The position numbers were made by a program, and so were the translations under genes. 64,000 bases of DNA from Pusillimonas caeni (GTDB lineage: Bacteria; Pseudomonadota; Gammaproteobacteria; Burkholderiales; Burkholderiaceae_B), in NCBI RefSeq assembly GCF_003545815.1, contig NZ_PDUW01000003.1, positions 434,001 through 498,000 on the forward strand. The letters run 5' to 3'. Position 1 is the stretch's first letter, and every line of letters begins with the position of its first letter. This document shows, piece after piece, positions 25,826 to 34,332 of the stretch. The notes beneath the pieces are model-generated. The model was not told where the DNA came from and made no database searches. It was given only the letters and a program-made list of their open reading frames with translations.

Positions 25826-26736
25826 AATCATTTCTACCTGCCGTCCTCGTCAGCGGCGCGGTGCTGGCCCTGGCCCCCTGGCTGTTGCCGGAGTTCTGGG
25901 TATCGCTGCTGATGACCTGCCTGATGTACGTGGTGCTGGCGGTGAGCTGGTCCATGTTCAGCGGCGCCACCCGCTATCTTTCGCTGGCGTCCACGGCCCT
26001 GTTCGGCCTGGGCGCCTACACCACCGCCTGGGGCTACGAAGTGCTGCCCTGGCCGCTGCTGATCGTGGTCGGCGCCGCCGTGTCCGCCGCCTTCGCCGCC
26101 GTGCTGGGCGCCGCGGTGCTTCATCTGCGCGGCACGTACTTCGCCATTCTCACCTTCGGAATGGGCGAGCTGGTCAAGCACACCATCACCTACATCGAGA
26201 AGAGCGCCTTCGGAACGGTGGGCCGGGTGATCATCGACGTGCCGTCCAACGAGGCGGTGTATTGGACCGTGCTGGCGCTGGCCCTCATCACCGTCGTCGC
26301 CTTCAGGGTCGTGGCCGATTCGCGGCTGGGTCTGGCCATGCGGGGCATCGGCCAGGACGAGCAACGCGCGGCCACCTTCGGGGTGGACACGCGCCGCATC
26401 AAGGTCATGGGCTTTGCCCTCAGCGCTGCCTTTGCGGGCGCGGTGGGCGCCGCCATGGCGGTGCGCTGGACATACATCGACCCGCATACCGCCTTCAACC
26501 CGCTGATCGGCTTCCAGACCGTGCTGATCGCGATGGTGGGCGGCGCGTCCACCTTGCGCGGGCCGGTGATCGCGGCGGTGGCGCTCAGCGTGCTGTCCGA
26601 CGTGCTGCGGCTTAATTTTCCCTATTTCTACCTGATATTGCTGGGAACCCTGTTGATCCTGAGCGTGCTCTTCATGCCGCGCGGCATCGCGGCGGTCGAA
26701 TGGGGCAGGCTGCTCGGGCGGAGGCAAGCGCGATGA
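25822..26736 (+). CDS. ABC permease LivM-like (system 2)
   Basis: 304 residues. It contains a cryptic LivM motif (SGATRYLSLASTALFGLGAY), a RGTYFAILTFGMGELVK strand and the RGIGQDEQRAATFGVD coupling loop. It overlaps both neighbours by four bases. It forms the permease pair with the LivH-like subunit. Confidence 0.92.
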   Translation: MKSFLPAVLVSGAVLALAPWLLPEFWVSLLMTCLMYVVLAVSWSMFSGATRYLSLASTALFGLGAYTTAWGYEVLPWPLLIVVGAAVSAAFAAVLGAAVLHLRGTYFAILTFGMGELVKHTITYIEKSAFGTVGRVIIDVPSNEAVYWTVLALALITVVAFRVVADSRLGLAMRGIGQDEQRAATFGVDTRRIKVMGFALSAAFAGAVGAAMAVRWTYIDPHTAFNPLIGFQTVLIAMVGGASTLRGPVIAAVALSVLSDVLRLNFPYFYLILLGTLLILSVLFMPRGIAAVEWGRLLGRRQAR

Positions 26737-27461
26737 GCGACCTGATACTCGAACTGAATGGCGTCGGCATGCAATTCGGCGGCCTCAAGGCCCTGTCGAA
26801 CATCAGCATGCGCGTGCGGCGCGGCGAATTCATCGGCATCATAGGCCCCAATGGGGCGGGCAAGACCACGCTGTTCAACGCCATCAGCGGGGTCATTCCT
26901 CCCACCGCGGGCGAAGTCTACGTGGCCGGCAAGCCGATGCGGGGCAGGGCGCCCGATGATTTCTGCAAGCTGGGCGTGGCGCGCACCTTCCAGACCCCGC
27001 GCATCTTTCCGGACATGACGGTACGCGACAACGTGCGCTTCGCCCACACCTTCGGCAACGGCGGCAGGCAGGGCATCGACCTCATCGATCAGGTGATGCA
27101 TGCGGTGGGCATGGTCGAGGCTGAGAACGACATTGCGGGCGCCATGCCGCCGGCCCGGCAGCGGCAGCTGGAGATCGCCATGGCGCTGGCCACCTCGCCC
27201 CGCCTGCTGTTGCTGGACGAAGTGGCGGCCGGCCTGACCGAAGGCGAAGTCGAGGAAGTGGCCCGGCTCATCCTGCGGCTGCGGGACGACTACGATCTGA
27301 CCGTCGTCTGGATCGAGCACGCCGTCAAGACATTGATGAAGACCGTCGAGCGGGTGGCCGTGCTCAATTTCGGCGAACTCATTGCGGACGGCACGCCCGG
27401 GCAGGTCGCCGCCGACCAGAAAGTCATCGACGCCTATCTGGGCGAAGAGGAAGCCGCATGA
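26733..27461 (+). CDS. ABC ATPase LivG-like (system 2)
   Basis: 242 residues with Walker A GPNGAGKTT, Walker B LLLLDEVAAG and switch EHAV. The signature region reads MPPARQRQLEIAMAL, which lacks the canonical LSGGQ or LPYGxQR form and is an unusual ABC signature. The start at 26733 is chosen for its overlap with the permease stop. Confidence 0.92.
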   Translation: MSDLILELNGVGMQFGGLKALSNISMRVRRGEFIGIIGPNGAGKTTLFNAISGVIPPTAGEVYVAGKPMRGRAPDDFCKLGVARTFQTPRIFPDMTVRDNVRFAHTFGNGGRQGIDLIDQVMHAVGMVEAENDIAGAMPPARQRQLEIAMALATSPRLLLLDEVAAGLTEGEVEEVARLILRLRDDYDLTVVWIEHAVKTLMKTVERVAVLNFGELIADGTPGQVAADQKVIDAYLGEEEAA

Positions 27462-28168
27462 GTATCTTGCTGGAAACCCGAGACCTGTCCGCCGGGTATG
27501 GCGCGCTGCAGGTCATCGAGAACATCGACATCCGGGTCGAGGAAGGCCGCTTCACCGTGGTCGTGGGGCCGAACGGCGCGGGCAAGACCACCTTGATGAG
27601 CACGCTTGCGGGGGTGCTGCCGGTGGCGCAGGGCGAGATCCGGCTGGACGGCGCAGCGATCAACGCCCTCAGCGTATCGCAGCGCGTCAAGAGCGGGCTG
27701 GTGCTGGTGCCCGAAGGGCGCCATTTGTTCGGCCAGATGACGGTGCAGGAAAACCTCGAACTGGGCGGATACCTCATGACGGCGGCCCAGCGGCGCCAGG
27801 CCCTGGACGACGTCTATGCCCTGTTTCCGCGCCTGGCCGAGCGCCGCGAACAGCAAGCGGGCAGCATGAGCGGAGGCGAGCAGCAGATGGTGGCGGTGGG
27901 GCGCGCGCTGATGGGGCGGCCGCGCTGCATACTGCTCGATGAGCCGGCGCTGGGGCTTGCCCCACGCATGGTGGCCACGCTGTTCCGCATCTTGCGGCAG
28001 GTCTCGCAGAACGGGACCGGCGTACTGCTGGTCGAGCAGAATGTGCGGCAGGCGCTCAGCATCTGCGATCATGCCTACATCCTGGAGCGGGGCCGGGTGG
28101 TGGCCGAAGGCTCGGGCTCCGAACTGCTGCACGGCGAGCGCATACGCAAGTCCTACCTGGGGCTTTGA
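27458..28168 (+). CDS. ABC ATPase LivF-like (system 2)
   Basis: 236 residues with Walker A GPNGAGKTT, signature MSGGEQQ, Walker B ILLDEPALGL and switch EQNV. It carries the LivF-type LVPEGRHLFGQMTV stretch. It completes the five-gene system 2. About 100 bases separate it from the MarR-family gene. Confidence 0.93.
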   Translation: MSILLETRDLSAGYGALQVIENIDIRVEEGRFTVVVGPNGAGKTTLMSTLAGVLPVAQGEIRLDGAAINALSVSQRVKSGLVLVPEGRHLFGQMTVQENLELGGYLMTAAQRRQALDDVYALFPRLAERREQQAGSMSGGEQQMVAVGRALMGRPRCILLDEPALGLAPRMVATLFRILRQVSQNGTGVLLVEQNVRQALSICDHAYILERGRVVAEGSGSELLHGERIRKSYLGL

Positions 28169-28212
28169 GCGCGCGGTGAAGGCCGCCGGCATTGGTCATT
28201 GGCGTGATGGCG

Positions 28213-28263
28213 TCTCGTCATGCTGAACGTTGCTAGAATAAACACGACTTCAGCACAACGAGA
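28213..28263. promoter_or_regulatory. Long inverted repeat at the marR promoter
   Basis: TCTCGTCATGCTGAA (28213-28227) and TTCAGCACAACGAGA (28249-28263) are near-perfect inverted copies (13 of 15) flanking a TAGAAT -10-like box at 28234-28239. Their CTGAA/TTCAG core is also the half-site of the palindrome at the vanA promoter. This is a candidate autoregulatory operator. Confidence 0.55.
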
Positions 28264-28270
28264 CATTTCA

Positions 28271-28795
28271 ATGAGCAAAGAGGCAGCCGACCAGGCCCCG
28301 ACCGAACTCTATACGCAACCCGGGCATTTGCTGCGGCGGGCGCATCAGATTTCCGCCTCGATCTTCCACGACGAGCCGGGCGCCAAGATTACGCCCATCC
28401 AGTATGCGATTTTGCGCATTCTCGTCGAGCACCCCGGCGTAGACCAGGTGTCGCTGGCGGGGCTCGTGGCCATCGACACCTCCACGGCGGCCAGCGTGGC
28501 CATCCGCCTCGAAGAAAAAAAGCTGCTCATCCGCTACCTCGATCCCAACAACCGGCGTCAGCGGGCTCTGTATGTCACCGACGCGGGACGGGCCCTGTTG
28601 CAAAGCACCGTGCCGGGTATTTCGCGCCTGCACCATCGCATTTTCGAAGGGTTCACCCCCGAGGAAGAAGCCCAGTTCATGACCCTGCTGCAAAAGCTGG
28701 TGCACATCAACAATTCCAAAAGCAGGGCGCCGCTTTCGCGTCGCAAGCCGTCGCCTCCGGCAGAGCATCCCGCCCCTGAAGAAACCGGGACCTAG
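28271..28795 (+). CDS. MarR-family regulator of the aromatic operon
   Basis: 174 residues with a central winged helix (VSLAGLVAIDTSTAASVAIRLEEKKLLIRYLDPNNRRQRALYVT split by a wing, residues about 55-105). MarR proteins usually repress aromatic-catabolism operons and are released by the aromatic acid or its CoA thioester. The gene directly precedes a VanA/VanB-like operon, and shared inverted repeats link the two promoters. A Pro-rich C-terminal tail is present. Confidence 0.9.
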   Translation: MSKEAADQAPTELYTQPGHLLRRAHQISASIFHDEPGAKITPIQYAILRILVEHPGVDQVSLAGLVAIDTSTAASVAIRLEEKKLLIRYLDPNNRRQRALYVTDAGRALLQSTVPGISRLHHRIFEGFTPEEEAQFMTLLQKLVHINNSKSRAPLSRRKPSPPAEHPAPEETGT

Positions 28796-28822
28796 ATTAC
28801 AAAACCTAGGGTAAACCCCCGC

Positions 28823-28850
28823 TTGCGCTGGCATGTGCGTGCAGTAAAAT
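28823..28850 (+). promoter_or_regulatory. Promoter of the vanAB-like operon
   Basis: TTGCGC (28823-28828) and TAAAAT (28845-28850) are separated by 16 bases, giving a start near 28857. The perfect palindrome at 28861 would lie just downstream of the start, a position suited to repression. Confidence 0.55.
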
Positions 28851-28860
28851 TTCGCTATAG

Positions 28861-28876
28861 GTTCAGTACACTGAAC
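28861..28876. promoter_or_regulatory. Perfect 16-base palindrome, candidate MarR operator
   Basis: GTTCAGTACACTGAAC has seven-base perfect arms around a two-base centre. It sits between the vanA promoter and start codon. Its TTCAG half-site matches both arms of the repeat in front of the MarR gene. Confidence 0.65.
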
Positions 28877-28899
28877 GTGAATTTTCCAGCGAGGCCATC

Positions 28900-29949
28900 A
28901 TGTTCCCGAAAAACACCTGGTACGTAGCCTGTACCCCGGACGAAATCGAATCCAAGCCGCTGGGCCGGCAGATATGCGGCGAGCGCATCGCCTTCTATCG
29001 CGGCCACGAAGGCAAGGTGTGCGCGGTCGAAGACTTCTGTCCTCACCGGGGCGCGGCGCTTTCGCTGGGCTACGTCGAAGGCGGCAACCTGGTGTGCGGC
29101 TATCATGGCCTGGTCATGGGTTGCGACGGCAAGGTGGTGTCCATGCCCATGCAGCGCGTGGCCGGCTTCCCCTGCGTCAAGAGCTACCCCGTGATCGAAC
29201 GCTACGGCTTCATCTGGGTGTGGCCGGGCGACCCGGCCCAGGCCGACGAGTCGCTCCTGCCTCATCTCGAGTGGGCCGAAAGCCCCGAGTGGGCCTATGG
29301 CGGCGGGCTGTATCACATCAATTGCGACTACCGCCTCATGATCGACAACCTCATGGATCTCACCCATGAGACCTATGTGCACACGACCAGCATCGGGCAG
29401 GACGAAATCGACGAATCCCCCGTGCATACCAAGGTCGAGGGCGACACCGTCGTCACCAGCCGCTTCATGGAAAACATCATGGCGCCGCCGTTCTGGCGCG
29501 CCGCCCTGCGCTACAACGACCTGGCCGACGACGTGCCGGTCGACCGCTGGCAGATCTCGCGCTTCACGCCGCCCAGCCACATTCTGATCGACGTGGGCGT
29601 GGCGCACGCGGGCAAGGGCGGCTTCGAGGCCGACCGGTCGCACAAGGCCGCGGCCATCGTGGTGGACTTCATCACCCCCGAAACCGAGACCTCGCATTGG
29701 TACTTCTGGGGCATGGCGCGCAACTTCAAACCCAACGACCCAGAGCTCACCAAGGCGATCCGCGACGGACAGGGTAAAATATTCGCCGAGGATCTCGAAG
29801 TCCTGGAGGCGCAGCAGCGCAATCTCCAGGCCAATCCCGACCGCCGACTGCTCATGCTCAACATCGATACGGGGGGCGTGCAATCGCGCCGCATCCTGGA
29901 TCGCCTGGTGCAAGCCGAGCAGCAGCAACCTACCGCCGAGCCCGCCTGA
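28900..29949 (+). CDS. Rieske oxygenase of the vanillate O-demethylase type (VanA-like)
   Basis: 349 residues. The Rieske [2Fe-2S] ligands are Cys47, His49, Cys66 and His69. The mononuclear iron site DLTHETYVH provides His156 and His161. VanA-type enzymes remove methyl groups from methoxylated aromatics with NADH and oxygen. The matching reductase is 77 bases downstream and an ABC importer follows in the same direction. Vanillate or another methoxy- or substituted aromatic acid is the likely substrate class. Confidence 0.92.
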   Translation: MFPKNTWYVACTPDEIESKPLGRQICGERIAFYRGHEGKVCAVEDFCPHRGAALSLGYVEGGNLVCGYHGLVMGCDGKVVSMPMQRVAGFPCVKSYPVIERYGFIWVWPGDPAQADESLLPHLEWAESPEWAYGGGLYHINCDYRLMIDNLMDLTHETYVHTTSIGQDEIDESPVHTKVEGDTVVTSRFMENIMAPPFWRAALRYNDLADDVPVDRWQISRFTPPSHILIDVGVAHAGKGGFEADRSHKAAAIVVDFITPETETSHWYFWGMARNFKPNDPELTKAIRDGQGKIFAEDLEVLEAQQRNLQANPDRRLLMLNIDTGGVQSRRILDRLVQAEQQQPTAEPA

Positions 29950-30026
29950 TTTCAATATCGTCGTATTGCGGGACCGGTATTCCGGCCCGCAGCAATGCGG
30001 GTAGAACCGCAAATATAGAATATCTA

Positions 30027-30983
30027 ATGAGTCAACTCACCGTTAAAGTAGTCAATAAGGTGCAGGAAGCCGAGGAGATAGTCAGTCTGGAGCTGGCTAG
30101 CGTTGATGGCAAACCTCTTCCTTCCTTCAGCGCCGGCGCCCACATCGACGTATACATTCGCGACGGGCTCATTCGCCAGTATTCCCTGCTCAACGATTCG
30201 GCCGAACAGCATCGCTACGTCATCGGCGTGCTGCGCGATCCCGAGTCGCGCGGCGGCTCCATCGCCGTGCACGACGATATCAAACAGGGCGATACCATCC
30301 AGATCAGCTCGCCCAAGAATCATTTCGAACTGGTCCAGGCCAAGCGCACGCTATTGTTCGCGGGCGGCATCGGGGTAACCCCCATTCTGTGCATGGCGCG
30401 CCGCCTCAGCCATATCGGCGCCGATTTCGAAATGCACTACAACTCCCGCACGCCCGAGCGCATGGCGTTCCGCGACGCGATCGGCAAGTCGTCCTTTGCC
30501 GACAAGGTGCATTTCCATTTCGACAACGGCGACGACAGCCAGAAGCTCGATCTGGCCCCCTTGCTGGCCAATCCCCAGCCCGACACCCATTTGTACGTGT
30601 GCGGTCCCACGGGGTATATCGACTTCGTCGTCAACACCGCCAAGCAGGCCGGCTGGCCGTCCGACCACGTGCATCTCGAGTACTTCGGCGCGGCCGAGGT
30701 CGACACCAGCGGCGACACCTCGTTCGAAGTCAAGATCGCCAGCACGGGCCAGGTCTTCACCATCCCGGCCGACAAGCCCATCACGCAGGTGCTGGACGAT
30801 GCGGGCGTTTTCATTCCCGTCTCGTGTGAAGAAGGCGTTTGCGGCACCTGCCTGACCCGGGTGCTGGAAGGCACGCCCGACCACCGCGATCTCTATCTCA
30901 CCGATGCCGAGCACGAGGCCAACGACCAGTTCACGCCGTGCTGCTCGCGCTCCAAGAGCCCCATGCTGGTGCTCGACATTTAA
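30027..30983 (+). CDS. Oxygenase reductase, VanB-like (FMN, NAD, [2Fe-2S])
   Basis: 318 residues in phthalate-dioxygenase-reductase order. The flavin-binding motif RQYSL is near residue 51, the NAD-binding LLFAGGIGVTPI near 109, and a C-terminal plant-type ferredoxin domain has Cys267, Cys272, Cys275 and Cys305. It feeds electrons from NADH to the Rieske oxygenase encoded just upstream and may also serve other Rieske oxygenases in the cell. Confidence 0.93.
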   Translation: MSQLTVKVVNKVQEAEEIVSLELASVDGKPLPSFSAGAHIDVYIRDGLIRQYSLLNDSAEQHRYVIGVLRDPESRGGSIAVHDDIKQGDTIQISSPKNHFELVQAKRTLLFAGGIGVTPILCMARRLSHIGADFEMHYNSRTPERMAFRDAIGKSSFADKVHFHFDNGDDSQKLDLAPLLANPQPDTHLYVCGPTGYIDFVVNTAKQAGWPSDHVHLEYFGAAEVDTSGDTSFEVKIASTGQVFTIPADKPITQVLDDAGVFIPVSCEEGVCGTCLTRVLEGTPDHRDLYLTDAEHEANDQFTPCCSRSKSPMLVLDI

Positions 30984-30996
30984 GGTTTTTTCAACG

Positions 30997-31017
30997 GGCC
31001 CCGTCGCGGACGGGGCC
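30997..31017 (+). promoter_or_regulatory. Strong hairpin between vanB-like and binding-protein genes
   Basis: GGCCCCGTC pairs perfectly with GACGGGGCC around a GCG loop. No T tract follows, so it is more likely an mRNA processing or stability element than a terminator. Confidence 0.55.
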
Positions 31018-31036
31018 ACCCCTCAGAGAGTCTCAG

Positions 31037-32227
31037 ATGTCCCGTAGAAACGTGAACGCCCAGCGCCGGCAAATGGTACTGGGCGGAGCGGCTATGGCCG
31101 CCGGCGGCATGCTGCCTTCGGTCAGCCGCGCCGCCGAGCCGGTCAAGGTCGGCCTTATCGTTCCCATGTCCGGCCCGTTCGCTTCGACCGGTCGCCAGAT
31201 CGATGCAGCGGTCAAGTTGTACCAGAAGAAGCATGGCGACACCGTCGCCGGCCGCAAGGTCGAGGTCATCCTCAAGGACGACGGCGGTGTTGCGCCCGAC
31301 GCCACCAAGCGCATCGCCCAGGAGCTGGTCACCCGCGAAGGGGTGCAGGTGCTGGCCGGCTTCGGCCTGACGCCGCTGGCTTTTGCGGCGTCGCCCATCG
31401 CGACCCAGGCCAAGACGCCCATGATCGTCATGGCCGCGGCCACCTCCGTCATCGTCAAGCGCTCTCCCTACGTCGTTCGCACGGGTTTCACGCTGCCCCA
31501 GGTCACGGCTCCCATGGCCGACTGGGCGCTGAAGAACGGCATCGAGTCCGCCATCACCTTCGTCAGCGATTACGGCCCGGGCATCGACGCCGAAAAAGTG
31601 TTCATCAAGAGCTTCACGGCCGGCGGCGGCAAGGTGGACGCCAGCATCCGCACGCCCTTGCTCAATCCCGACTACGCTCCCTTCCTGAAGCGGGTCAAGG
31701 ACAGCAAGCCCCAGGCCCTGTTCGTGTTCGTGCCGTCGGGCGAGGGCGCGAACGTGCTCAAGCAGTTCAATGAGCGCGGCCTGGCCGACGACGGCATCCG
31801 CCTCATCTGCACCGGCGACGTGCTGGACGACGACCTCATGGTCAGCATCGGCCCCGTCTCCGAAGGCGTGGTCAGCAGCCATCACTACTCGGCCGCCCAT
31901 CCTTCGGCCGAGAACAAAGAGTATGTCGAGGGCTTCCAGCGCGACAATGGCGGACACCGGCCCAATTTCCATTCCGTGGGCGGCTATGACGGCATGCATT
32001 TGCTGTATGAAGCCTTAAAAAAGACCAACGGCGACGCAAATGGCGATAAACTATTGGCGGCCATGAAAGGCTTGTCCTGGAATAGTGTCCGCGGCCCCGT
32101 CACCATAGATCCGGACACGCGCGACATCGTTCAAGACGTGTACATCCGCAGGTCCGAGCAGGTCGATGGCCAGATGTGGAACGTCGAATTCGATAAAATC
32201 GCACAATTCAAAGATCCAGGCGTTTAA
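31037..32227 (+). CDS. ABC transporter substrate-binding protein (system 3, aromatic operon)
   Basis: 396 residues. The leader MSRRNVNAQRRQMVLGG ends near SRAA and is followed by VKVGLIVPMSGPFASTGRQ, a LivK-type fold. Its place downstream of the VanAB-like genes suggests that it binds an aromatic acid, as several LivK homologues in Burkholderiales and Rhizobiales do. The start is set by the leader; a longer upstream frame would overlap the reductase gene. Confidence 0.9.
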   Translation: MSRRNVNAQRRQMVLGGAAMAAGGMLPSVSRAAEPVKVGLIVPMSGPFASTGRQIDAAVKLYQKKHGDTVAGRKVEVILKDDGGVAPDATKRIAQELVTREGVQVLAGFGLTPLAFAASPIATQAKTPMIVMAAATSVIVKRSPYVVRTGFTLPQVTAPMADWALKNGIESAITFVSDYGPGIDAEKVFIKSFTAGGGKVDASIRTPLLNPDYAPFLKRVKDSKPQALFVFVPSGEGANVLKQFNERGLADDGIRLICTGDVLDDDLMVSIGPVSEGVVSSHHYSAAHPSAENKEYVEGFQRDNGGHRPNFHSVGGYDGMHLLYEALKKTNGDANGDKLLAAMKGLSWNSVRGPVTIDPDTRDIVQDVYIRRSEQVDGQMWNVEFDKIAQFKDPGV

Positions 32228-32270
32228 GCCTACCGGCCGAGCTACATCAGCGCATCACGACGAGACATCG

Positions 32271-32303
32271 CTCCGGGCCCGGTTCGGCCGTCATCCCCCG
32301 GAG
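32271..32303 (+). promoter_or_regulatory. Hairpin after the binding-protein gene (system 3)
   Basis: CTCCGGG (32271-32277) pairs with CCCGGAG (32297-32303), with a further GGCC-type pairing possible in the loop. All three importers in this window carry such a structure between binding protein and permease. Confidence 0.45.
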
Positions 32304-32378
32304 CATGTCCGTTCTTCGTTACAGCGACTCCGGTTTCGATACTTTTAGTCAATCTCAACAATGGGGAGTGAATTCATC

Positions 32379-32444
32379 ATGCCGCATACGTATGCCGAAA
32401 GCGGACAGGCGTTCCGCTGGAGCACAGGGTGGCCGCCATGCTAG
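32379..32444 (+). CDS. Possible 21-residue leader peptide coupled to livH
   Basis: An ATG at 32379, preceded by GGGGAG, opens 21 codons (starting MPHTYAESG) that end at TAG 32442-32444. The stop overlaps the livH start at 32438 in another frame. Such an arrangement would couple livH translation to the short frame. It may also be chance. No runs of one amino acid are present, so classic attenuation is not indicated. Confidence 0.35.
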   Translation: MPHTYAESGQAFRWSTGWPPC

Positions 32445-33304
32445 GTAACCTGCTGGGCGTATTGTTCGATGGCGTCGCCTACGGCAGCCTGCTCTTTCTG
32501 ATCAGTGTCGGCCTCTCGGTAACGATGGGCCTCATGAACTTCATCAATCTGGCTCACGGCGCTTTCGCCATGGTGGGCGGCTATGTGGCCGTCGAACTGA
32601 TGCGGCAGCTGGGCGTACCGTTCCTGGCGACCCTGCCCCTGGCATTCATCAGCGCCGCCTTGGTAGGCTTCGTGCTCGAGCGCACTCTCTATCGGCGCCT
32701 GTACAAGGCCGACCACCTCGACCAGGTGCTGTTCTCGATCGGCCTGACCTTCATGGTGATCGCGGCGGGCATCTATGTATGGGGGCCTTCGCAACAGCCG
32801 GTTCACCTGCCTTCCTGGCTGCGCGGCCAGGTATCGGTATTCGGCGTGGGCCTGGGCGTCTATCGCCTGTTCCTCATCGCGGTGGTCGTCGTCGTCACGG
32901 CTGCGCTGTTCCTGCTCATCGAGCGCACCCGCCTGGGCGCGCAGATCCGCGCCTCGGTCGACAACCAGGAAGCCTCCGCGGGCCTGGGCATCAACGTCAG
33001 CCGGGTGTTCAGCCTGACGTTCGCCCTGGGTTCGGGGCTGGCGGGGCTGGGCGGCGGCCTGGGCATCGACGTGCTGGGCCTGGACCCCACCTTCCCGCTC
33101 AAGTACATGGTGTACTTCCTGATCGTCGTGGCCGTGGGCGGCGCCGGCACCATTAGCGGCCCCTTGCTGGCGGCCATCGTGCTGGGCGTCTTCGACGTGG
33201 CGGGTAAATACTATGTGCCCTCGCTGGGCGCGTTCGTCATTTACGCGTTGATGGTCGTGCTGCTCATTCTCTTCCCCTCCGGACTCATCTCGAGGCGTTC
33301 ATGA
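32438..33304 (+). CDS. ABC permease LivH-like (system 3)
   Basis: 288 residues from the ATG at 32438; an in-frame GTG at 32429 would add three residues. About eight transmembrane helices and the LivH motif MGLMNFINLAHGAFAMVGG are present. It overlaps the LivM-like gene by ATGA. It belongs to the aromatic operon. Confidence 0.91.
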   Translation: MLGNLLGVLFDGVAYGSLLFLISVGLSVTMGLMNFINLAHGAFAMVGGYVAVELMRQLGVPFLATLPLAFISAALVGFVLERTLYRRLYKADHLDQVLFSIGLTFMVIAAGIYVWGPSQQPVHLPSWLRGQVSVFGVGLGVYRLFLIAVVVVVTAALFLLIERTRLGAQIRASVDNQEASAGLGINVSRVFSLTFALGSGLAGLGGGLGIDVLGLDPTFPLKYMVYFLIVVAVGGAGTISGPLLAAIVLGVFDVAGKYYVPSLGAFVIYALMVVLLILFPSGLISRRS

Positions 33305-34332
33305 CGAAATCAACTCTATTATCCTCGCTGTCCATCTCGGACAAGCTGCCGGCGCCGCGCGTGCCGAACGCCAGCTGGACAAAGTACGAAATCATTTTCT
33401 GGCTGCTGCCTTTCGTCGCCTTTTTCCTGTTCAAGGGCTATCTGGTGCTGGCCAGCCAGATCATGATCCTCGGCCTCTTTGCCCTGTCCCTGGACCTCAT
33501 CCTGGGCTATGCGGGCATCGTGTCGCTGGGGCATGCGGCGTTCTTCGGCCTCGGAGCCTATACCGCCGGCCTGCTTTCCGTGCATGGCTGGGGCGAACCC
33601 ATCAGCGGCATGCTGCTGGGCGCGATCGTGGCGGCGATATTCGGCTTTCTCACCAGCTTCCTGGTGGTGCGCGGCCATGACCTGACCCGCCTGATGGTCA
33701 CCCTGGGCATCTGCCTCATGCTCTACGAAGTCGCCAACAAGGCCGCCTTCATCACGGGCGGGGTCGACGGCCTGTGGGGCATCCAGATGTGGAAGCTGCT
33801 GGGCATCTTCGAGTTCGACCTGCAAGGCCAGACGGGCTTCTTCTACAGCTTCGCGGTCCTGTTCATCGTGTTCGTGCTGGTGCGCCGCATCGCGCGCTCC
33901 ACCTTCGGCCTGAGCCTCATCGGCATCCGAGAAGGCGGCAAGCGCATGCCCGCCATCGGCGCCAACATCAACCGCCGCCTCATCGCCGTCTATACCCTGG
34001 GCGCGGGCATCGCCGGCATCGCCGGAGCCTTGCTGGCCCAGACGACCCAGTTCGTCGGCCTGGACTCCCTGGGCTTCATACGTTCCGCCGACCTGCTCAT
34101 CATCCTGGTGCTGGGCGGCACGGGCCGTCTGTATGGCGCGCTGATCGGCGCGCTGGTGTTCATGATTGCGCAGGACCAGATCGCAAACGTCAACCCGGTG
34201 TACTGGCAGTTCTGGATCGGCCTGTTCCTGGTCATCATCGTCATGGTGGGCCGCGGCGGCATTCTGGGCGCTGTCGACGCCTGGCGTGAACGGCGCCGCG
34301 CCCGTGCAACAAACGCAGGAGGCCGGGCATGA
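33301..34332 (+). CDS. ABC permease LivM-like (system 3)
   Basis: 343 residues with an extended hydrophilic N-terminus of about 30 residues before the first helix. The LivM motif GYAGIVSLGHAAFFGLGAY and coupling loop IGIREGGKRMPAIGANI are present. Four-base overlaps join it to both neighbours. Confidence 0.92.
   Translation: MTKSTLLSSLSISDKLPAPRVPNASWTKYEIIFWLLPFVAFFLFKGYLVLASQIMILGLFALSLDLILGYAGIVSLGHAAFFGLGAYTAGLLSVHGWGEPISGMLLGAIVAAIFGFLTSFLVVRGHDLTRLMVTLGICLMLYEVANKAAFITGGVDGLWGIQMWKLLGIFEFDLQGQTGFFYSFAVLFIVFVLVRRIARSTFGLSLIGIREGGKRMPAIGANINRRLIAVYTLGAGIAGIAGALLAQTTQFVGLDSLGFIRSADLLIILVLGGTGRLYGALIGALVFMIAQDQIANVNPVYWQFWIGLFLVIIVMVGRGGILGAVDAWRERRRARATNAGGRA

Noticed and set aside
22844-25831. 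Very long open frame on the minus strand (about 995 codons) across the GntR gene and ABC system 2
   Set aside because: It is antisense to several genes with clear domains and ribosome sites; its His/Gly/Asp-rich, low-complexity translation is the usual artefact of high-GC third positions.
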